This document shows, piece after piece, positions 8,897-17,365 of a DNA stretch of 64,000 bases. Position numbers and translations under genes: made by a program. The notes beneath the pieces are model-generated. The model did no database searches and was not told where the DNA came from. It saw only the letters and a list, made by a program, of their open reading frames with translations. Every line of letters begins with the position of its first letter. Positions within the stretch are counted from its first letter, which is position 1. The DNA lies in assembly GCF_017874735.1 (NCBI RefSeq), contig NZ_JAGGLV010000013.1:151688-215687 (forward strand), written 5' to 3'. The stretch comes from Paenibacillus silagei (GTDB taxonomy: Bacteria; Bacillota; Bacilli; Paenibacillales; Paenibacillaceae).

Positions 8897-9612
8897 TTCG
8901 CGGCTCCTTCATCCAGCAGGACGACCACATTTGGGTGGCTCTGCAGCAGCGAGGCGGGACACTGGGTAGTGATTGGGCCCTCCAGCGCATTTTTAACCGC
9001 TTCCGCCTTCTCTTCCCCGCGGACAAGCAGTACAATCTGCTTCGCCTTAAGAATTCCGCCGATGCCCATTGTTACCGCCTGACGCGGCACATCCTCTACA
9101 CGCTCGAAGAAGCGGGCGTTGGCTTCCAGGGTCTCTTCCAGCAGATCGACCACATGTGTTCCGCTGCTCAGGCTGGCATCCGGCTCGTTGAAGCCGATAT
9201 GGCCATTGCTGCCGATGCCGAGGATCTGCAGATCCACCGGACCGTTATCCTCCAGCAGCTTGTCATACGCACGGCATTCAGCCTCCAGATCCGGGGCATT
9301 CCCGTTAGGGACATGGGTGCGGGCCAGATCGATATCAATGTGATTGAACAGATGCTCATTCATGAAGCTCCGGTAGCTCTGTGGATGATCCACAGGCAGT
9401 CCGACATATTCGTCCAGATTGTAGGATGATGCCTTGGCGAAGCTGACATTGCCCTTGCGGTGCATCTCCACCAGCTTCTCGTATACCCCGACAGGGGAGC
9501 TTCCGGTAGCCAGTCCCAGAACGGCTCTGGGATTGCTCTGCAGCAGACTGGCGATCAGGTTAGCTCCTGTGGCTGCGAAATCTTCTTCATGCTGAAATTT
9601 CAAAATGTTCAT
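8884..9612 (-). CDS. nagB: Glucosamine-6-phosphate deaminase
   Basis: A 242-residue isomerase/deaminase that turns GlcN-6-P into fructose-6-P and ammonia. Diagnostic motifs are LGLATGSSPVGVYEKL, the LDEYVGL loop with the catalytic Asp, and GIGSNGHIGFNEP. It is of the short monomer/dimer Gram-positive type, lacking the allosteric C-terminal extension of the E. coli enzyme. A TAATG overlap couples it to the upstream regulator, with a GGGGAGG site 8 bases before ATG. Confidence 0.96.
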   Translation of the reverse strand: MNILKFQHEEDFAATGANLIASLLQSNPRAVLGLATGSSPVGVYEKLVEMHRKGNVSFAKASSYNLDEYVGLPVDHPQSYRSFMNEHLFNHIDIDLARTHVPNGNAPDLEAECRAYDKLLEDNGPVDLQILGIGSNGHIGFNEPDASLSSGTHVVDLLEETLEANARFFERVEDVPRQAVTMGIGGILKAKQIVLLVRGEEKAEAVKNALEGPITTQCPASLLQSHPNVVVLLDEGAAKWLK

Positions 9613-10490
9613 TAGATTTGACCTCCCCGTTTATGACGGTAATGTTGGACGTTCAGATAAGATTGCTCCAGCTTGGGGATGAAATCTCCAAACCGGGTAC
9701 TGACCATGCCGGTGAAAAGAATATCGATAATGTGCAGCTGTGCGATCCGTGAGGCCATATCACCGCGCCGCATGCCCTGCTCAAGAGACGAGGAGAACAG
9801 CGGAATATCAGCGAGTGTAGCGAGAGTACTGCTTCCGTATGAGGTTAACGACACCGTGGCTGCGCCGCTTGCGGCCGCACAGGTTAAGGCATCCACCGTC
9901 TCCGGGGTCTCTCCTGAATAAGAGACTGCGAAGGCTACATCGCCGGAAGAGAGTGAGGAAGCGGAAGTAATCTGCATATGGGAATCGGCAAAAGCGGTAC
10001 AGTTCACACCGATACGGATCAGCTTCTGATAGAAATCCTGGGCTACGATGGATGAGGTTGCCATCCCGTACAGATCAACCCGCTGCGCCCGGCACAGCAG
10101 ATCAATGACCTGCTGCAGCCGGCTCAGATCCAGCAGCGAGGTGGTATCCCGGATCGAGGCCAGGTGGTTGGCCTGCATGGCCTCTACAATGAATTGCAGC
10201 GGATTGCCGGCCACGATGTCCTGATAAGAGGAACTGCCGGTCTCCGGCGAGCCATCGCTATGCGCCAGCTCAGCCGCCAGCTTGAGCTTGAAATCGGGAT
10301 ACCCCTTGAAGTGCAGCGCTTTGCAGAACCGCGTAATCGTCGCTGTGCTGATGCCGCATTCCTCCGCCAGCTCGGTGATGCCCATATGGACAATCTCCCC
10401 GGGCGAGGCCAGAATACGCTCAGCCAGCTTGCGTTCCATTTGCGACAGCTTGGGCTTGTCATGCTCCAGAGCATGCAGAATGGGAGACAA
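9612..10490 (-). CDS. RpiR/MurR-family regulator of the nag genes
   Basis: A 292-residue regulator with an N-terminal HTH_6 domain (ELAEECGISTATITRFCKALHFKGYPDFK at about residues 40-70) and a C-terminal SIS sugar-phosphate-binding domain (YGMATSSIVAQDFYQKL, VSYSGETPETVD). Start is TTG after AGAAGGTGA. As the first gene of the nag operon it probably senses GlcNAc-6-P or GlcN-6-P. In Bacillus the nag regulator is a GntR protein (NagR), so this wiring differs. Confidence 0.88.
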   Translation of the reverse strand: MSPILHALEHDKPKLSQMERKLAERILASPGEIVHMGITELAEECGISTATITRFCKALHFKGYPDFKLKLAAELAHSDGSPETGSSSYQDIVAGNPLQFIVEAMQANHLASIRDTTSLLDLSRLQQVIDLLCRAQRVDLYGMATSSIVAQDFYQKLIRIGVNCTAFADSHMQITSASSLSSGDVAFAVSYSGETPETVDALTCAAASGAATVSLTSYGSSTLATLADIPLFSSSLEQGMRRGDMASRIAQLHIIDILFTGMVSTRFGDFIPKLEQSYLNVQHYRHKRGGQI

Positions 10491-10763
10491 GCGTTCACCT
10501 TCTTTTCTATAGATTCAGATTCATGTAGCTTTCTCTACTAATAAGATGTACATGTAGAATGAATACTTAATCTGGCCGAATGCACCGCTTTCTGAAATTA
10601 TTTTACACAATACATATGTTTATTAAGAAAATTATTTTCATACTCAGGATAAAACAAATTGCGGAAGGTTGCAATAGGCAGTTTGGTTTAAGGCTGATCT
10701 GGGGCTGAATTAAGGGGGAGGGAGGTGGATTTTGGATAAAGTATGTATATAATTGCGGCCCAA
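10491..10763. other. Intergenic region upstream of the nag operon
   Basis: AT-rich non-coding DNA that must hold the minus-strand nag promoter. I could not assign a clear -35/-10 pair or operator. Nothing else is seen. Confidence 0.5.
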
Positions 10764-11020
10764 ATGTATGTGGAAAACAACATACATTGTGCTAACGCGT
10801 AGGCACATGGGCCAAATGCGAATGTATGTGGAAAACAGCATACATTGTGCTGACGCGTAGGCACATAGGCCAAATGTATGTCGAAAACAACATACATTGT
10901 GCTGACGCGTAGACACATGGGCCAAATGTATGTGGAAAACAACATACATTGTGCTGACGCGCAGGCACATGGGCCAAATGTATGTGGAAAACAACATACA
11001 TTGTGCTGACGCGCAGGTAA
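10764..11020. repeat. Tandem array of five 52-bp units with a palindromic core
   Basis: Copies begin at 10764, 10822, 10874, 10926 and 10978. Spacings are 58 (a 6-base insertion), 52, 52 and 52. Each unit starts with an imperfect hairpin: 8-base arms ATGTATGT and ACATACAT around the loop GGAAAACA, followed by TTGTGCTGACGCGTAGGCAC. Copies differ at only a few positions. All frames are open through it, which is a side effect of the repeat and not evidence of a gene. Related units occur at 53183-53285. Confidence 0.9.
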
Positions 11021-11147
11021 TCCTATATGGTCCTTTTCTGCACTTGCACGCTCAGCGATTAGTGTTTGACACGGCATTCAACTTCTGTTGATTCTTTAAT
11101 CTGAACTTGTAAATATTCCTTACAAGTTCGGATTAGGGCAGAGATAC

Positions 11148-11198
11148 AAAAAGCTGCAATCTGCGTGTTTGAAGGCACACGCACAGATTGCAGCTTTT
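11148..11198 (-). terminator. Terminator of efeU
   Basis: Stem AAAAGCTGCAATCTGTGCG read on the minus strand pairs with CGCAGATTGCAGCTTTTT across a short loop, ending in a T run. It lies 15 bases behind the efeU stop and could work in both directions. Confidence 0.8.
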
Positions 11199-11213
11199 AT
11201 ATTATTAGTATGT

Positions 11214-13031
11214 TTATTTAGTGATCCCGTTGGCAGCCTTTGTCTTGTTGACTCTACGTCTGCTGCGCAGCAGCTCCCAGAGGATGAAGACGAGGACAAG
11301 CAGCTGCGGGATGGTGGTCTCCCAGGTCGGATACATGCCAAGCCAGCCGATGGAAGGCAGACTGTGGCCGTTATGGGCGGGCAGCTTGCCGGCGATCTGC
11401 AAGGCGTGAAGGCTCTCCCCGAGGAAGCGGAACACCAGATAGTAGATCAGCACTGTAGCAGCGCGGAAGAAGGCGGCAACCGGCAATCTGGCGCTCAGTG
11501 CAATCATGGCATAGCCGAGGATAATCAGGATCACAAGGGCACTGCCAATCCCGAGCAGCAGTTGAGAGGTATCAATGGCCGGTGCCATTCCTGCGTAGAA
11601 AATCGTAGTCTCGGCCCCTTCGCGCAAAATGGCCAGCGCAGCGATGAAGAACAGGTACCACAGATTGCCTTTGGCCAGAGCGCCCTGCATCTGGCGGTCC
11701 ACATATTTATTCCAGGCTGCCGTGCTGGATTTCCCATGCAGCCAGCGGCCGACGGTGAGCATCATGACCACAGCGACGAGGCCGGTGATGCCTTCGATCA
11801 GCTCGCGTGCGCCGCCGGAGGCGGCTTGGGAGAGGGAATAGGTCAGCAATACGGCGAGGCCGATGCTTGCAGCCAGACCTGCCGCTGCGCCGGACCAGAC
11901 CCAGCGGCGGGCCGCCGGTACTGCTTCACGGCGCAGATAGGCAAGCAGGGCGGCGAGTACAAGAATCGCCTCCAGCCCCTCGCGCAGCAGAATGAGTGCC
12001 GCATCCCATGCGGTATAAGTCTGTTCCCCGGCCAGCGGCGTCAGCTCAGAGAGCATTGTGTCCATAAGCGATAGCGCTTGGTCCAGCTTCGGAGGGCTGG
12101 AGAGCAGATAACCGGTGACGGCGGTGCTCGTGTTCTCGATGCTGGCATAGACCTTGGGTGAGGCCAGCTGGACCTGGCCTTCGGCCGAAGGCCAGGCAGC
12201 GATGAACTGTTCCATTATATCTGCAGCTGCTGCGCTGTCGCTGGCCTGGGCAGAGGCGGAAGCTTGCTTCAGATAGCTGATCAGCCCTTCAATGGAAGCC
12301 GGCTCCGCTGGCGCGCCACCGGTATCGACGGCTTTGCCTTCGCTGTAGCCGGACAGCAGCGTCACCAGCGCTTCCGCTTCCGCCTGCGCGGCCTCTCCGC
12401 GGACCGGCTCTGCCTGCAGCGCAATGCGCAGCAGGCTCATCTTCGTCTCCAGCAAGCCGTAGACGGCGGGATTGTCCGCCCGGATGCCTCGTTCCACTGG
12501 CGTCCAGCCGTTCACCACGGCGCGGTAGGCTTCCGCCGCCGCGGCCCAGTCGGCGCTGCGCGCCGCATCCCGCGTGCGCTCTGCCGCGGGCAGCAGCTTC
12601 GCCGCCGCTGCGCGTCCGGCGGCGCCCGTGTCACCGCCGCCTTCGCCTGCGGCGGCGGTGACGAACGCGTCCACGCTGCGGGCGAGCGTGGACAGGGCCG
12701 CCTTGGCGGGCGCTCCGCCGCCGCCCGCCAAGGCTTCCGCCGCGGCGGCCAGCGCGGCGTCCACCTCAGCAGCCGGACCGGCGAGTGCCGGGTCCGGCTT
12801 GCTCCCGTTCGCGCTGCGCCACAGCGCCGCGAACGATTCAACATCGGCCGCCGCCGCCTCCCAGCGGCTCTGGCCGGCCTCGACCAGCGCGCTGCCTACA
12901 GGCGGCAGCAGCTCATCCAGCGGCGCGCCTGACGCAGAAGCCGGCGCGCCGGGGAGCAGCACAAGCAGGCAGAGGAGCAGCAGCGCTGCCCTGATCGGCC
13001 GCCATGGACTCTGTGTAACCGTGATCATCAT
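11214..13031 (-). CDS. efeU: FTR1-family ferrous iron permease EfeU with large N-terminal extracytoplasmic domain
   Basis: About 605 residues. A signal-like segment follows ATG 13031, which I prefer because AAGGGA lies 9 bases upstream; a TTG six codons earlier is possible. Residues about 35-335 are an Ala-rich helical extracytoplasmic domain. The C-terminal half is the FTR1 permease with about seven membrane segments and two REGxE iron motifs (LLREGLEAILVLAALLAY and ILREGAETTIF). It forms the channel of the EfeUOB system, taking iron delivered by EfeO and EfeB. The 12500-12800 stretch is very GC-rich, giving many spurious frames. A 400-bp repeat-filled gap separates it from efeB. Confidence 0.9.
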   Translation of the reverse strand: MMITVTQSPWRPIRAALLLLCLLVLLPGAPASASGAPLDELLPPVGSALVEAGQSRWEAAAADVESFAALWRSANGSKPDPALAGPAAEVDAALAAAAEALAGGGGAPAKAALSTLARSVDAFVTAAAGEGGGDTGAAGRAAAAKLLPAAERTRDAARSADWAAAAEAYRAVVNGWTPVERGIRADNPAVYGLLETKMSLLRIALQAEPVRGEAAQAEAEALVTLLSGYSEGKAVDTGGAPAEPASIEGLISYLKQASASAQASDSAAAADIMEQFIAAWPSAEGQVQLASPKVYASIENTSTAVTGYLLSSPPKLDQALSLMDTMLSELTPLAGEQTYTAWDAALILLREGLEAILVLAALLAYLRREAVPAARRWVWSGAAAGLAASIGLAVLLTYSLSQAASGGARELIEGITGLVAVVMMLTVGRWLHGKSSTAAWNKYVDRQMQGALAKGNLWYLFFIAALAILREGAETTIFYAGMAPAIDTSQLLLGIGSALVILIILGYAMIALSARLPVAAFFRAATVLIYYLVFRFLGESLHALQIAGKLPAHNGHSLPSIGWLGMYPTWETTIPQLLVLVFILWELLRSRRRVNKTKAANGITK

Positions 13032-13074
13032 CGGGATCATTCCCTTCAAGTTTAGCGAGGAGGGGTCACTTGCA

Positions 13075-13213
13075 ACGGACTCAGCTGCGCTTATTTTAGT
13101 AATATTAACGTTTCTGCAAGTTAAACGGACTCAGTGGAGCTTATGTACAAATAATTGGGAGGAAAACGCCCGCTGTAGCGGAAATAAGCGCCGTGCAGTC
13201 CGTTGGAGTAGCT
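13075..13213. repeat. Direct and inverted copies of a short intergenic element
   Basis: ACGGACTCAG followed by a GCTTAT-type word occurs at 13075 and again at 13125, a spacing of 50 bases. A third copy is inverted, ending with AGTCCGT at about 13197-13203, so 13125-13203 is a long imperfect palindrome with AGGAAAACGCC near its centre. No reading frame here looks genuine. Confidence 0.7.
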
Positions 13214-13279
13214 GAATATGCTCGAAAAGAGAAAATAAAGGCCTCTCAGTCCATAACGATCAGCTACCTGTCCGTCCTC

Positions 13280-13368
13280 TCCGGTCCCCGAATCGCCGCA
13301 GCTCCGGTCCCCGAATCGCCGCAGCTCCGGTCCCCGAATCGCCGCAGCTCCGGTCCCCGAATCGCCGT
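13280..13368. repeat. Four tandem 23-bp repeats
   Basis: The unit TCCGGTCCCCGAATCGCCGC plus AGC is repeated at 13280, 13303, 13326 and 13349 with essentially no divergence until the end of the last copy. It lies in the efeB-efeU gap. Low divergence implies recent expansion. Confidence 0.92.
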
Positions 13369-13436
13369 TGCGCTTTCGGCCTCGCAATCCCCATAGCTCC
13401 TGCTTCCTCAGCGTCACCGGTCACAGCCTAGGCATT

Positions 13437-14786
13437 TCATCCCTCGAGCAGCAGCTCCCCGATATATCCGCCTTCCCGTACACCCGGGAAGCAGGCGAAG
13501 ACGGCGCTGCCGGTGTGAACCATGTATTCATTCAGCCGGTCATTCTTCGCAAGGCGCTGCTGGATGCTGACGAACTGCTTCATCAGATCCTTTTGGAAGC
13601 TGATGAACACCAGACCGGCATCAAGCTGTCCGGTCTTGAGATCCATGCCGCTGGAATAGGAGTAGGAGCGGCGCAGAATCTTGACCGAGCCGTCCCCATG
13701 AGCGAGGGCGGAATGGGAATCCGGCGGAATGACGGGCTTGCCGCTGGCATCGGCTGCTGCCAGATTCAGCTCGGCGAATTCATCTCCGGCTCCAATCGGT
13801 GCACCGCTCTGCCGGTGCCGCCCGAAGGTGGCTTCCTGATCGCTCAGCGAGGAGCGGTCCCAGACCTCAATACGGAACCGTACGCGGCGCACCGCAAGAT
13901 AGGTGCCCCCGTTCATCCAGGCCGGGCCATCGGCGCTGCCGCTCCAGACGATATTTCGCATCTGCGTCTCATCGGTGACGTCCGGATTCCCCGTGCCGTC
14001 CTTGAAGCCAAGCAGATTACGCGGGGTGCCGCCTGACGGATCGGCGCTGCCGCTGCGCTGGAAGCCTTCCTGGGTCCAGCGCAGCACCGCCGTACCCCTG
14101 GCGATACGGGCGAGATTGCGGATGGCATGGAACGCCACCTGCATATCGTCCGCGCAGGCCTGCACACAGAGATCGCCGCCGCACCACTGCGGCTCCAGGC
14201 TGTCTCCTGGGAATGCCGGGAGCTCGGTGAAGGAGGCGGGCCGTTTGCCGGAGAGGCCGAAGCGGCTGTCGAACAGGGCCGGACCTGCCCCGAAGGTAAG
14301 CGTGCACCCCGAAGGGGTGAGGCCGTCCGCCTCGCCGGTGTCAGTAGGCGGGAGATTGGGCTTGTCGTTCGCCGTGCCGATCATCGTACCCGAGGTCAGG
14401 GCAGCAGCGGCGGCAGTCCAGTCCTCCAGCAGTTTTTTCAGATCACTGACCTTGGTAGTCGTCACATCAAATGAAGCGAAGCACAGAAAATTCTGCGCAG
14501 GGGTAAGAATCCCCGCCTGATGCTTGCCGTAGAAGGGGATCGTATCCGCCTGCTCTTCATTCTGCCCGGAGGCTGCAGCGGCCGGGACTGCCCTTCCCGC
14601 TGCCTGGCGTGCCGCCATAATACCGCCCACACCGCCTCCGCCGAGCAGCAGCCCCAGACCCGAGGCACCGGTCAGCCGCAGCATATCGCGGCGGCTGAAT
14701 TTGGTGTTGAACAGTTTGGTCTCCGGCACAGGAATCCCGTGATCCGCGTCAGCCTTATTCCGGGAATTCTTATCTTTCTTGTTCAT
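13437..14786 (-). CDS. efeB: Dyp-type heme peroxidase EfeB (Tat-exported)
   Basis: A 449-residue Dyp peroxidase/deferrochelatase. The N-terminus carries a twin-arginine signal, KFSRRDMLRLTGASG at about residues 30-44, followed by a Gly-rich hydrophobic segment, so it is exported folded with its heme. The family motif GxxDG is seen as GFKDGTGNPD near 265, and the likely proximal histidine lies in the DSHSALAHGDG region near 365. In EfeUOB systems it oxidises Fe(II) or releases heme iron outside the membrane. ATG follows GGGAGTG; efeO ends 4 bases upstream, so the pair is co-transcribed. Confidence 0.93.
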   Translation of the reverse strand: MNKKDKNSRNKADADHGIPVPETKLFNTKFSRRDMLRLTGASGLGLLLGGGGVGGIMAARQAAGRAVPAAAASGQNEEQADTIPFYGKHQAGILTPAQNFLCFASFDVTTTKVSDLKKLLEDWTAAAAALTSGTMIGTANDKPNLPPTDTGEADGLTPSGCTLTFGAGPALFDSRFGLSGKRPASFTELPAFPGDSLEPQWCGGDLCVQACADDMQVAFHAIRNLARIARGTAVLRWTQEGFQRSGSADPSGGTPRNLLGFKDGTGNPDVTDETQMRNIVWSGSADGPAWMNGGTYLAVRRVRFRIEVWDRSSLSDQEATFGRHRQSGAPIGAGDEFAELNLAAADASGKPVIPPDSHSALAHGDGSVKILRRSYSYSSGMDLKTGQLDAGLVFISFQKDLMKQFVSIQQRLAKNDRLNEYMVHTGSAVFACFPGVREGGYIGELLLEG

Positions 14787-14790
14787 ATCG

Positions 14791-15705
14791 TCACACTCCC
14801 AGAATCGTTCCCATGTTGGATAGCGGCTCAGCCAAGGCGTCGAGGTTCTGGCTTAACCTGCGGACCTCCTCCGGTTTGAGCGTTTCGTAAGAGACGTAAC
14901 CCTCCCCCGATTTGAACGGCGCCAGCTCATTCGTTAAGGCGGTGAACCGCTCGCCGATGGTTTGCTCAAGGGCCGGGTCTTTTTTGGCCAGCTCCGGCTT
15001 CAGCAGCTCATAGATCTTCTGGGCCCCCTCCACATTCGCCACAAAATCATACAAATCCGTATGGGAATAACGCTCCTCTTCCCCCGTTACTTTGGAGGAG
15101 GAGACCTCATTCAGCAGCTCAACAGCCCCAGTAACGAGCAGATTGGCATCGATTCCGGCCGTCTCCACCTTGGCGCGCAGCAGCTGCGCATCCTTCAGCA
15201 GGCGGTCCGCGACATCCGTCATGCCCTCCGTTGTATTGTTCTGCCAGAGAGCCTGTTCAATCTTATGGAAGCCGCGCCAGTCCGCAGCATCTACATCATT
15301 CTCACGGGCATCAATGTTCGGGTCCAGATCCCCAAGCGCTTCAGCGATCGGCTCGATCCGCTCATAATGCATGCGTGCCGGAGCATACAGCGTCTTGGCT
15401 TCATCCAGCTTGCCCGCCTTGACAGCATCCGTGAAGCCCTCGGTCTGCTTAACGAACGCATCGCATTGTTCAATGACGTATTTGCGGTATTCGTCGATGG
15501 CAGTGGTGAAATCTGCATTCGTCTCACCTCCGGCCTTCGCTACACTTTCTGTCCCGCTGCCTGCCTGGGCTGCAGCATTATTCCCGGAGTTGTTACCACT
15601 GTTGCCGTTGTTGCCATCGTTATTACTGTTGTCCTTGCCCGCACAGCCGGCAAACAGGAGGGAAGCCGCAAGCAAACCTGCGGGTACTGCATAGCCTATT
15701 TTCAT
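14791..15705 (-). CDS. efeO: EfeO/EfeM-like iron-binding lipoprotein (imelysin/M75 domain)
   Basis: A 304-residue lipoprotein: signal peptide with lipobox LFAGC, then an Asn/Gly-rich linker to about residue 55, then an M75 (imelysin) domain. The HxxE motif is in FHKIEQALW near residue 150, the metal-binding signature. The N-terminal cupredoxin domain of E. coli EfeO is missing, so it is of the EfeM type. As first gene behind the Fur boxes it starts the iron-uptake operon. Confidence 0.9.
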   Translation of the reverse strand: MKIGYAVPAGLLAASLLFAGCAGKDNSNNDGNNGNSGNNSGNNAAAQAGSGTESVAKAGGETNADFTTAIDEYRKYVIEQCDAFVKQTEGFTDAVKAGKLDEAKTLYAPARMHYERIEPIAEALGDLDPNIDARENDVDAADWRGFHKIEQALWQNNTTEGMTDVADRLLKDAQLLRAKVETAGIDANLLVTGAVELLNEVSSSKVTGEEERYSHTDLYDFVANVEGAQKIYELLKPELAKKDPALEQTIGERFTALTNELAPFKSGEGYVSYETLKPEEVRRLSQNLDALAEPLSNMGTILGV

Positions 15706-15736
15706 CTGTATGGATACCCCTTTTCATTTATGAAAA

Positions 15737-15751
15737 TGATAATCGTTATCA
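15737..15751. promoter_or_regulatory. Fur box upstream of efeO
   Basis: TGATAATCGTTATCA matches the 7-1-7 Fur consensus TGATAATnATTATCA at all but one base. It lies 32 bases before the efeO start, where repressor binding would block the promoter when iron is plentiful. Confidence 0.88.
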
Positions 15752-15799
15752 ATGATGGACTTATCATAAATCTCCCCCTATTGGCTGTCAATAAAAATG

Positions 15800-15811
15800 T
15801 GATAATTATCA
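15800..15811. promoter_or_regulatory. Second Fur-like palindrome
   Basis: TGATAATTATCA is a perfect 12-base palindrome made of Fur half-sites, about 50 bases upstream of the first box and within the promoter region. Spacing between half-sites is shorter than in the full consensus. Confidence 0.55.
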
Positions 15812-15906
15812 TATTCATAATGATCCGCACAAATAAAATGCAAAAATACGCCTCCCGGCAGACGGAAGACGCAGTTCGTATATATAAATTTCCGGCTGAT
15901 CGGATT

Positions 15907-16884
15907 CTACACCGTGGACCGCTCAATAATCCGGTAGTCCAGCTTGCGGTAGACCGGCTCGGGGCGCTCCGAGTGAATCTGCTCATGGATAATGCGGAAG
16001 GCGGCGGCCCCCATCTCATACAGGTGGTTGTCCATGGTGGTAATCTGAAGCAGCCGTCCAATCGGCTGGTTATCGAAGCCCATAACTGCGAGGTCCCCAG
16101 GGATGCTGAGGCCGGCTCTGCGCGCTTCAATAATCAGCCCGGCGGCGACATGGTCTCCCGTAATAATCATGGCTTCCGGCCGCTGTGGCATCTTCAGCAG
16201 GGACTGTGCAGCGGCTGCGCCGTCTTCCTCCGTTGTACAGTCATAGATCATCCATTCCTCTTCAAAAGCCAGCTTATGCTCAGCAATGAATTCGCGGTAA
16301 GCAGCCTGCCGGATCACGGCACTGCTGCCGTTACTCCTTCCTTCGCAATAACCGATGGAGCGGTACCCTTTGCCGGTCAAGTACTCCAGCCCCTCCCGAA
16401 AAGCCGCATAATGCTCAATATAGACAGAAGAATAGCGCCGCTCTCCGCTGTCCTGGCAGGTGACGACCGGACCGTAGGCCGTGTACTCCTCGATGATGTC
16501 CGGTTTCAGCGCAGTAGATACAATAACAACACCGTCAATCTCTTTATGGCGCAGCATCTCCAGCACTTTGATTTCTTCTTCCTCCAGGTAATTGCTCTGG
16601 CACAGAATCAGCCGGTATTGCGAGAGCAGCGCCTCGTGGGCAAGGCCATTCATAATAATCGAAAAATAAAAAGCATGAATATACGGCAGAATCACCGCCA
16701 CCGCACCGGTACGTCCGGTAATCAGATGAACGGCGTTCATATTGCGGGTATAGTTGAGCTGCTCAATCGTTTGCAATACAGCGGCTCTTTTGTCCTTGCT
16801 GACATACGGATGATTATTGAGCACCCGTGAGACGGTCGTTACAGACACTCCGGCCATCCGGGCGATTTCTTTAATATTAGCCAC
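15907..16884 (-). CDS. LacI-family transcriptional regulator
   Basis: A 325-residue regulator with a LacI HTH (NIKEIARMAGVSVTTVSRVLNNHPYVSK, residues 3-30) including the hinge region and a periplasmic-binding-like effector domain ending with the typical MGFDNQPIG and MGAAAFRIIHEQI motifs. Start is GTG 11 bases after AGGAGG. It faces away from both neighbours and has no obvious operon partner, so its target and sugar ligand are unknown. Confidence 0.9.
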   Translation of the reverse strand: MANIKEIARMAGVSVTTVSRVLNNHPYVSKDKRAAVLQTIEQLNYTRNMNAVHLITGRTGAVAVILPYIHAFYFSIIMNGLAHEALLSQYRLILCQSNYLEEEEIKVLEMLRHKEIDGVVIVSTALKPDIIEEYTAYGPVVTCQDSGERRYSSVYIEHYAAFREGLEYLTGKGYRSIGYCEGRSNGSSAVIRQAAYREFIAEHKLAFEEEWMIYDCTTEEDGAAAAQSLLKMPQRPEAMIITGDHVAAGLIIEARRAGLSIPGDLAVMGFDNQPIGRLLQITTMDNHLYEMGAAAFRIIHEQIHSERPEPVYRKLDYRIIERSTV

Positions 16885-17011
16885 GTTCGTCTGCGCCTCC
16901 TGTGTGAGACTGGTATGTCATTATTCTAACATAGAAATGAACAGCTTTTCGGCCGATAAAAAGCTTGCTATGGAATCCATTTCATACTTTACACTGGGGG
17001 TGCAACAAGCC

Positions 17012-17075
17012 TTACCGGAGAAACCGGCGTGACCGCAAGGGCGTGACGGACCGGTAACGTTAGCTGGTTTCACGC
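17012..17075 (+). other. Possible structured RNA or DNA element with crossing complementary segments
   Basis: In the 480-base gap between the LacI gene and gerE, TTACCGG (17012-17018) complements CCGGTAA (17051-17057), while GAAACC (17020-17025) complements GGTTTC (17066-17071) and GCGTGA (17027-17032, and again 17041-17046) complements TCACGC (17070-17075). The pairs interleave, as in a pseudoknot. It does not match a riboswitch family I know. The rest of the gap shows nothing I can name except the promoter below. Confidence 0.3.
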
Positions 17076-17274
17076 TGCGGGCAGGAAGGATGTTCAGCAA
17101 TATTTTTTTTTCCTGAGCAACCCTTTAGCAGCGTGGTTTCTATAGACATTGCCCGACGGATGCCGCCTTAATGACTAAGGAGCAGCAGCCGTTTTTTGTG
17201 TGCATTTCGGATCAGAAGTACCGGGTTTGTCCATACTCCGCGTCTGCCCCCGCCCAAATTAATGCTGTGACAGC

Positions 17275-17301
17275 ACCATTAATCGCCCCCCCACATAGTA
17301 T
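17275..17301 (+). promoter_or_regulatory. Candidate sigma-K promoter of gerE
   Basis: AC at 17275, 17 bases, then CATAGTAT at 17294-17301 matches the late mother-cell sigma-K pattern (AC, 16-17 bases, CATAnnnT). It lies 65 bases before the gerE start. In Bacillus subtilis gerE is a sigma-K gene, which supports the call. Confidence 0.45.
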
Positions 17302-17365
17302 GGTTTGACTGTATCCCTTTACCTTGTTATACCAAACAAACCCAGGGCAAGGAGGGGTGACACCA

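Noticed and set aside
10688..11077. Long minus-strand reading frames with repeated MLFSTYIWPM-like words
   Set aside because: They are created by the 52-bp tandem array, which keeps all three frames open; no RBS and no consistent start.
12264..12932. Arg/Gly-rich frames opposite efeU
   Set aside because: The GC content here is very high, giving stop-poor frames on every phase; efeU has the domain evidence.
17003..17200. Known riboswitch (TPP, cobalamin, c-di-GMP, T-box) upstream of gerE
   Set aside because: I compared the consensus cores from memory and none fitted; kept only as an unassigned structured element.
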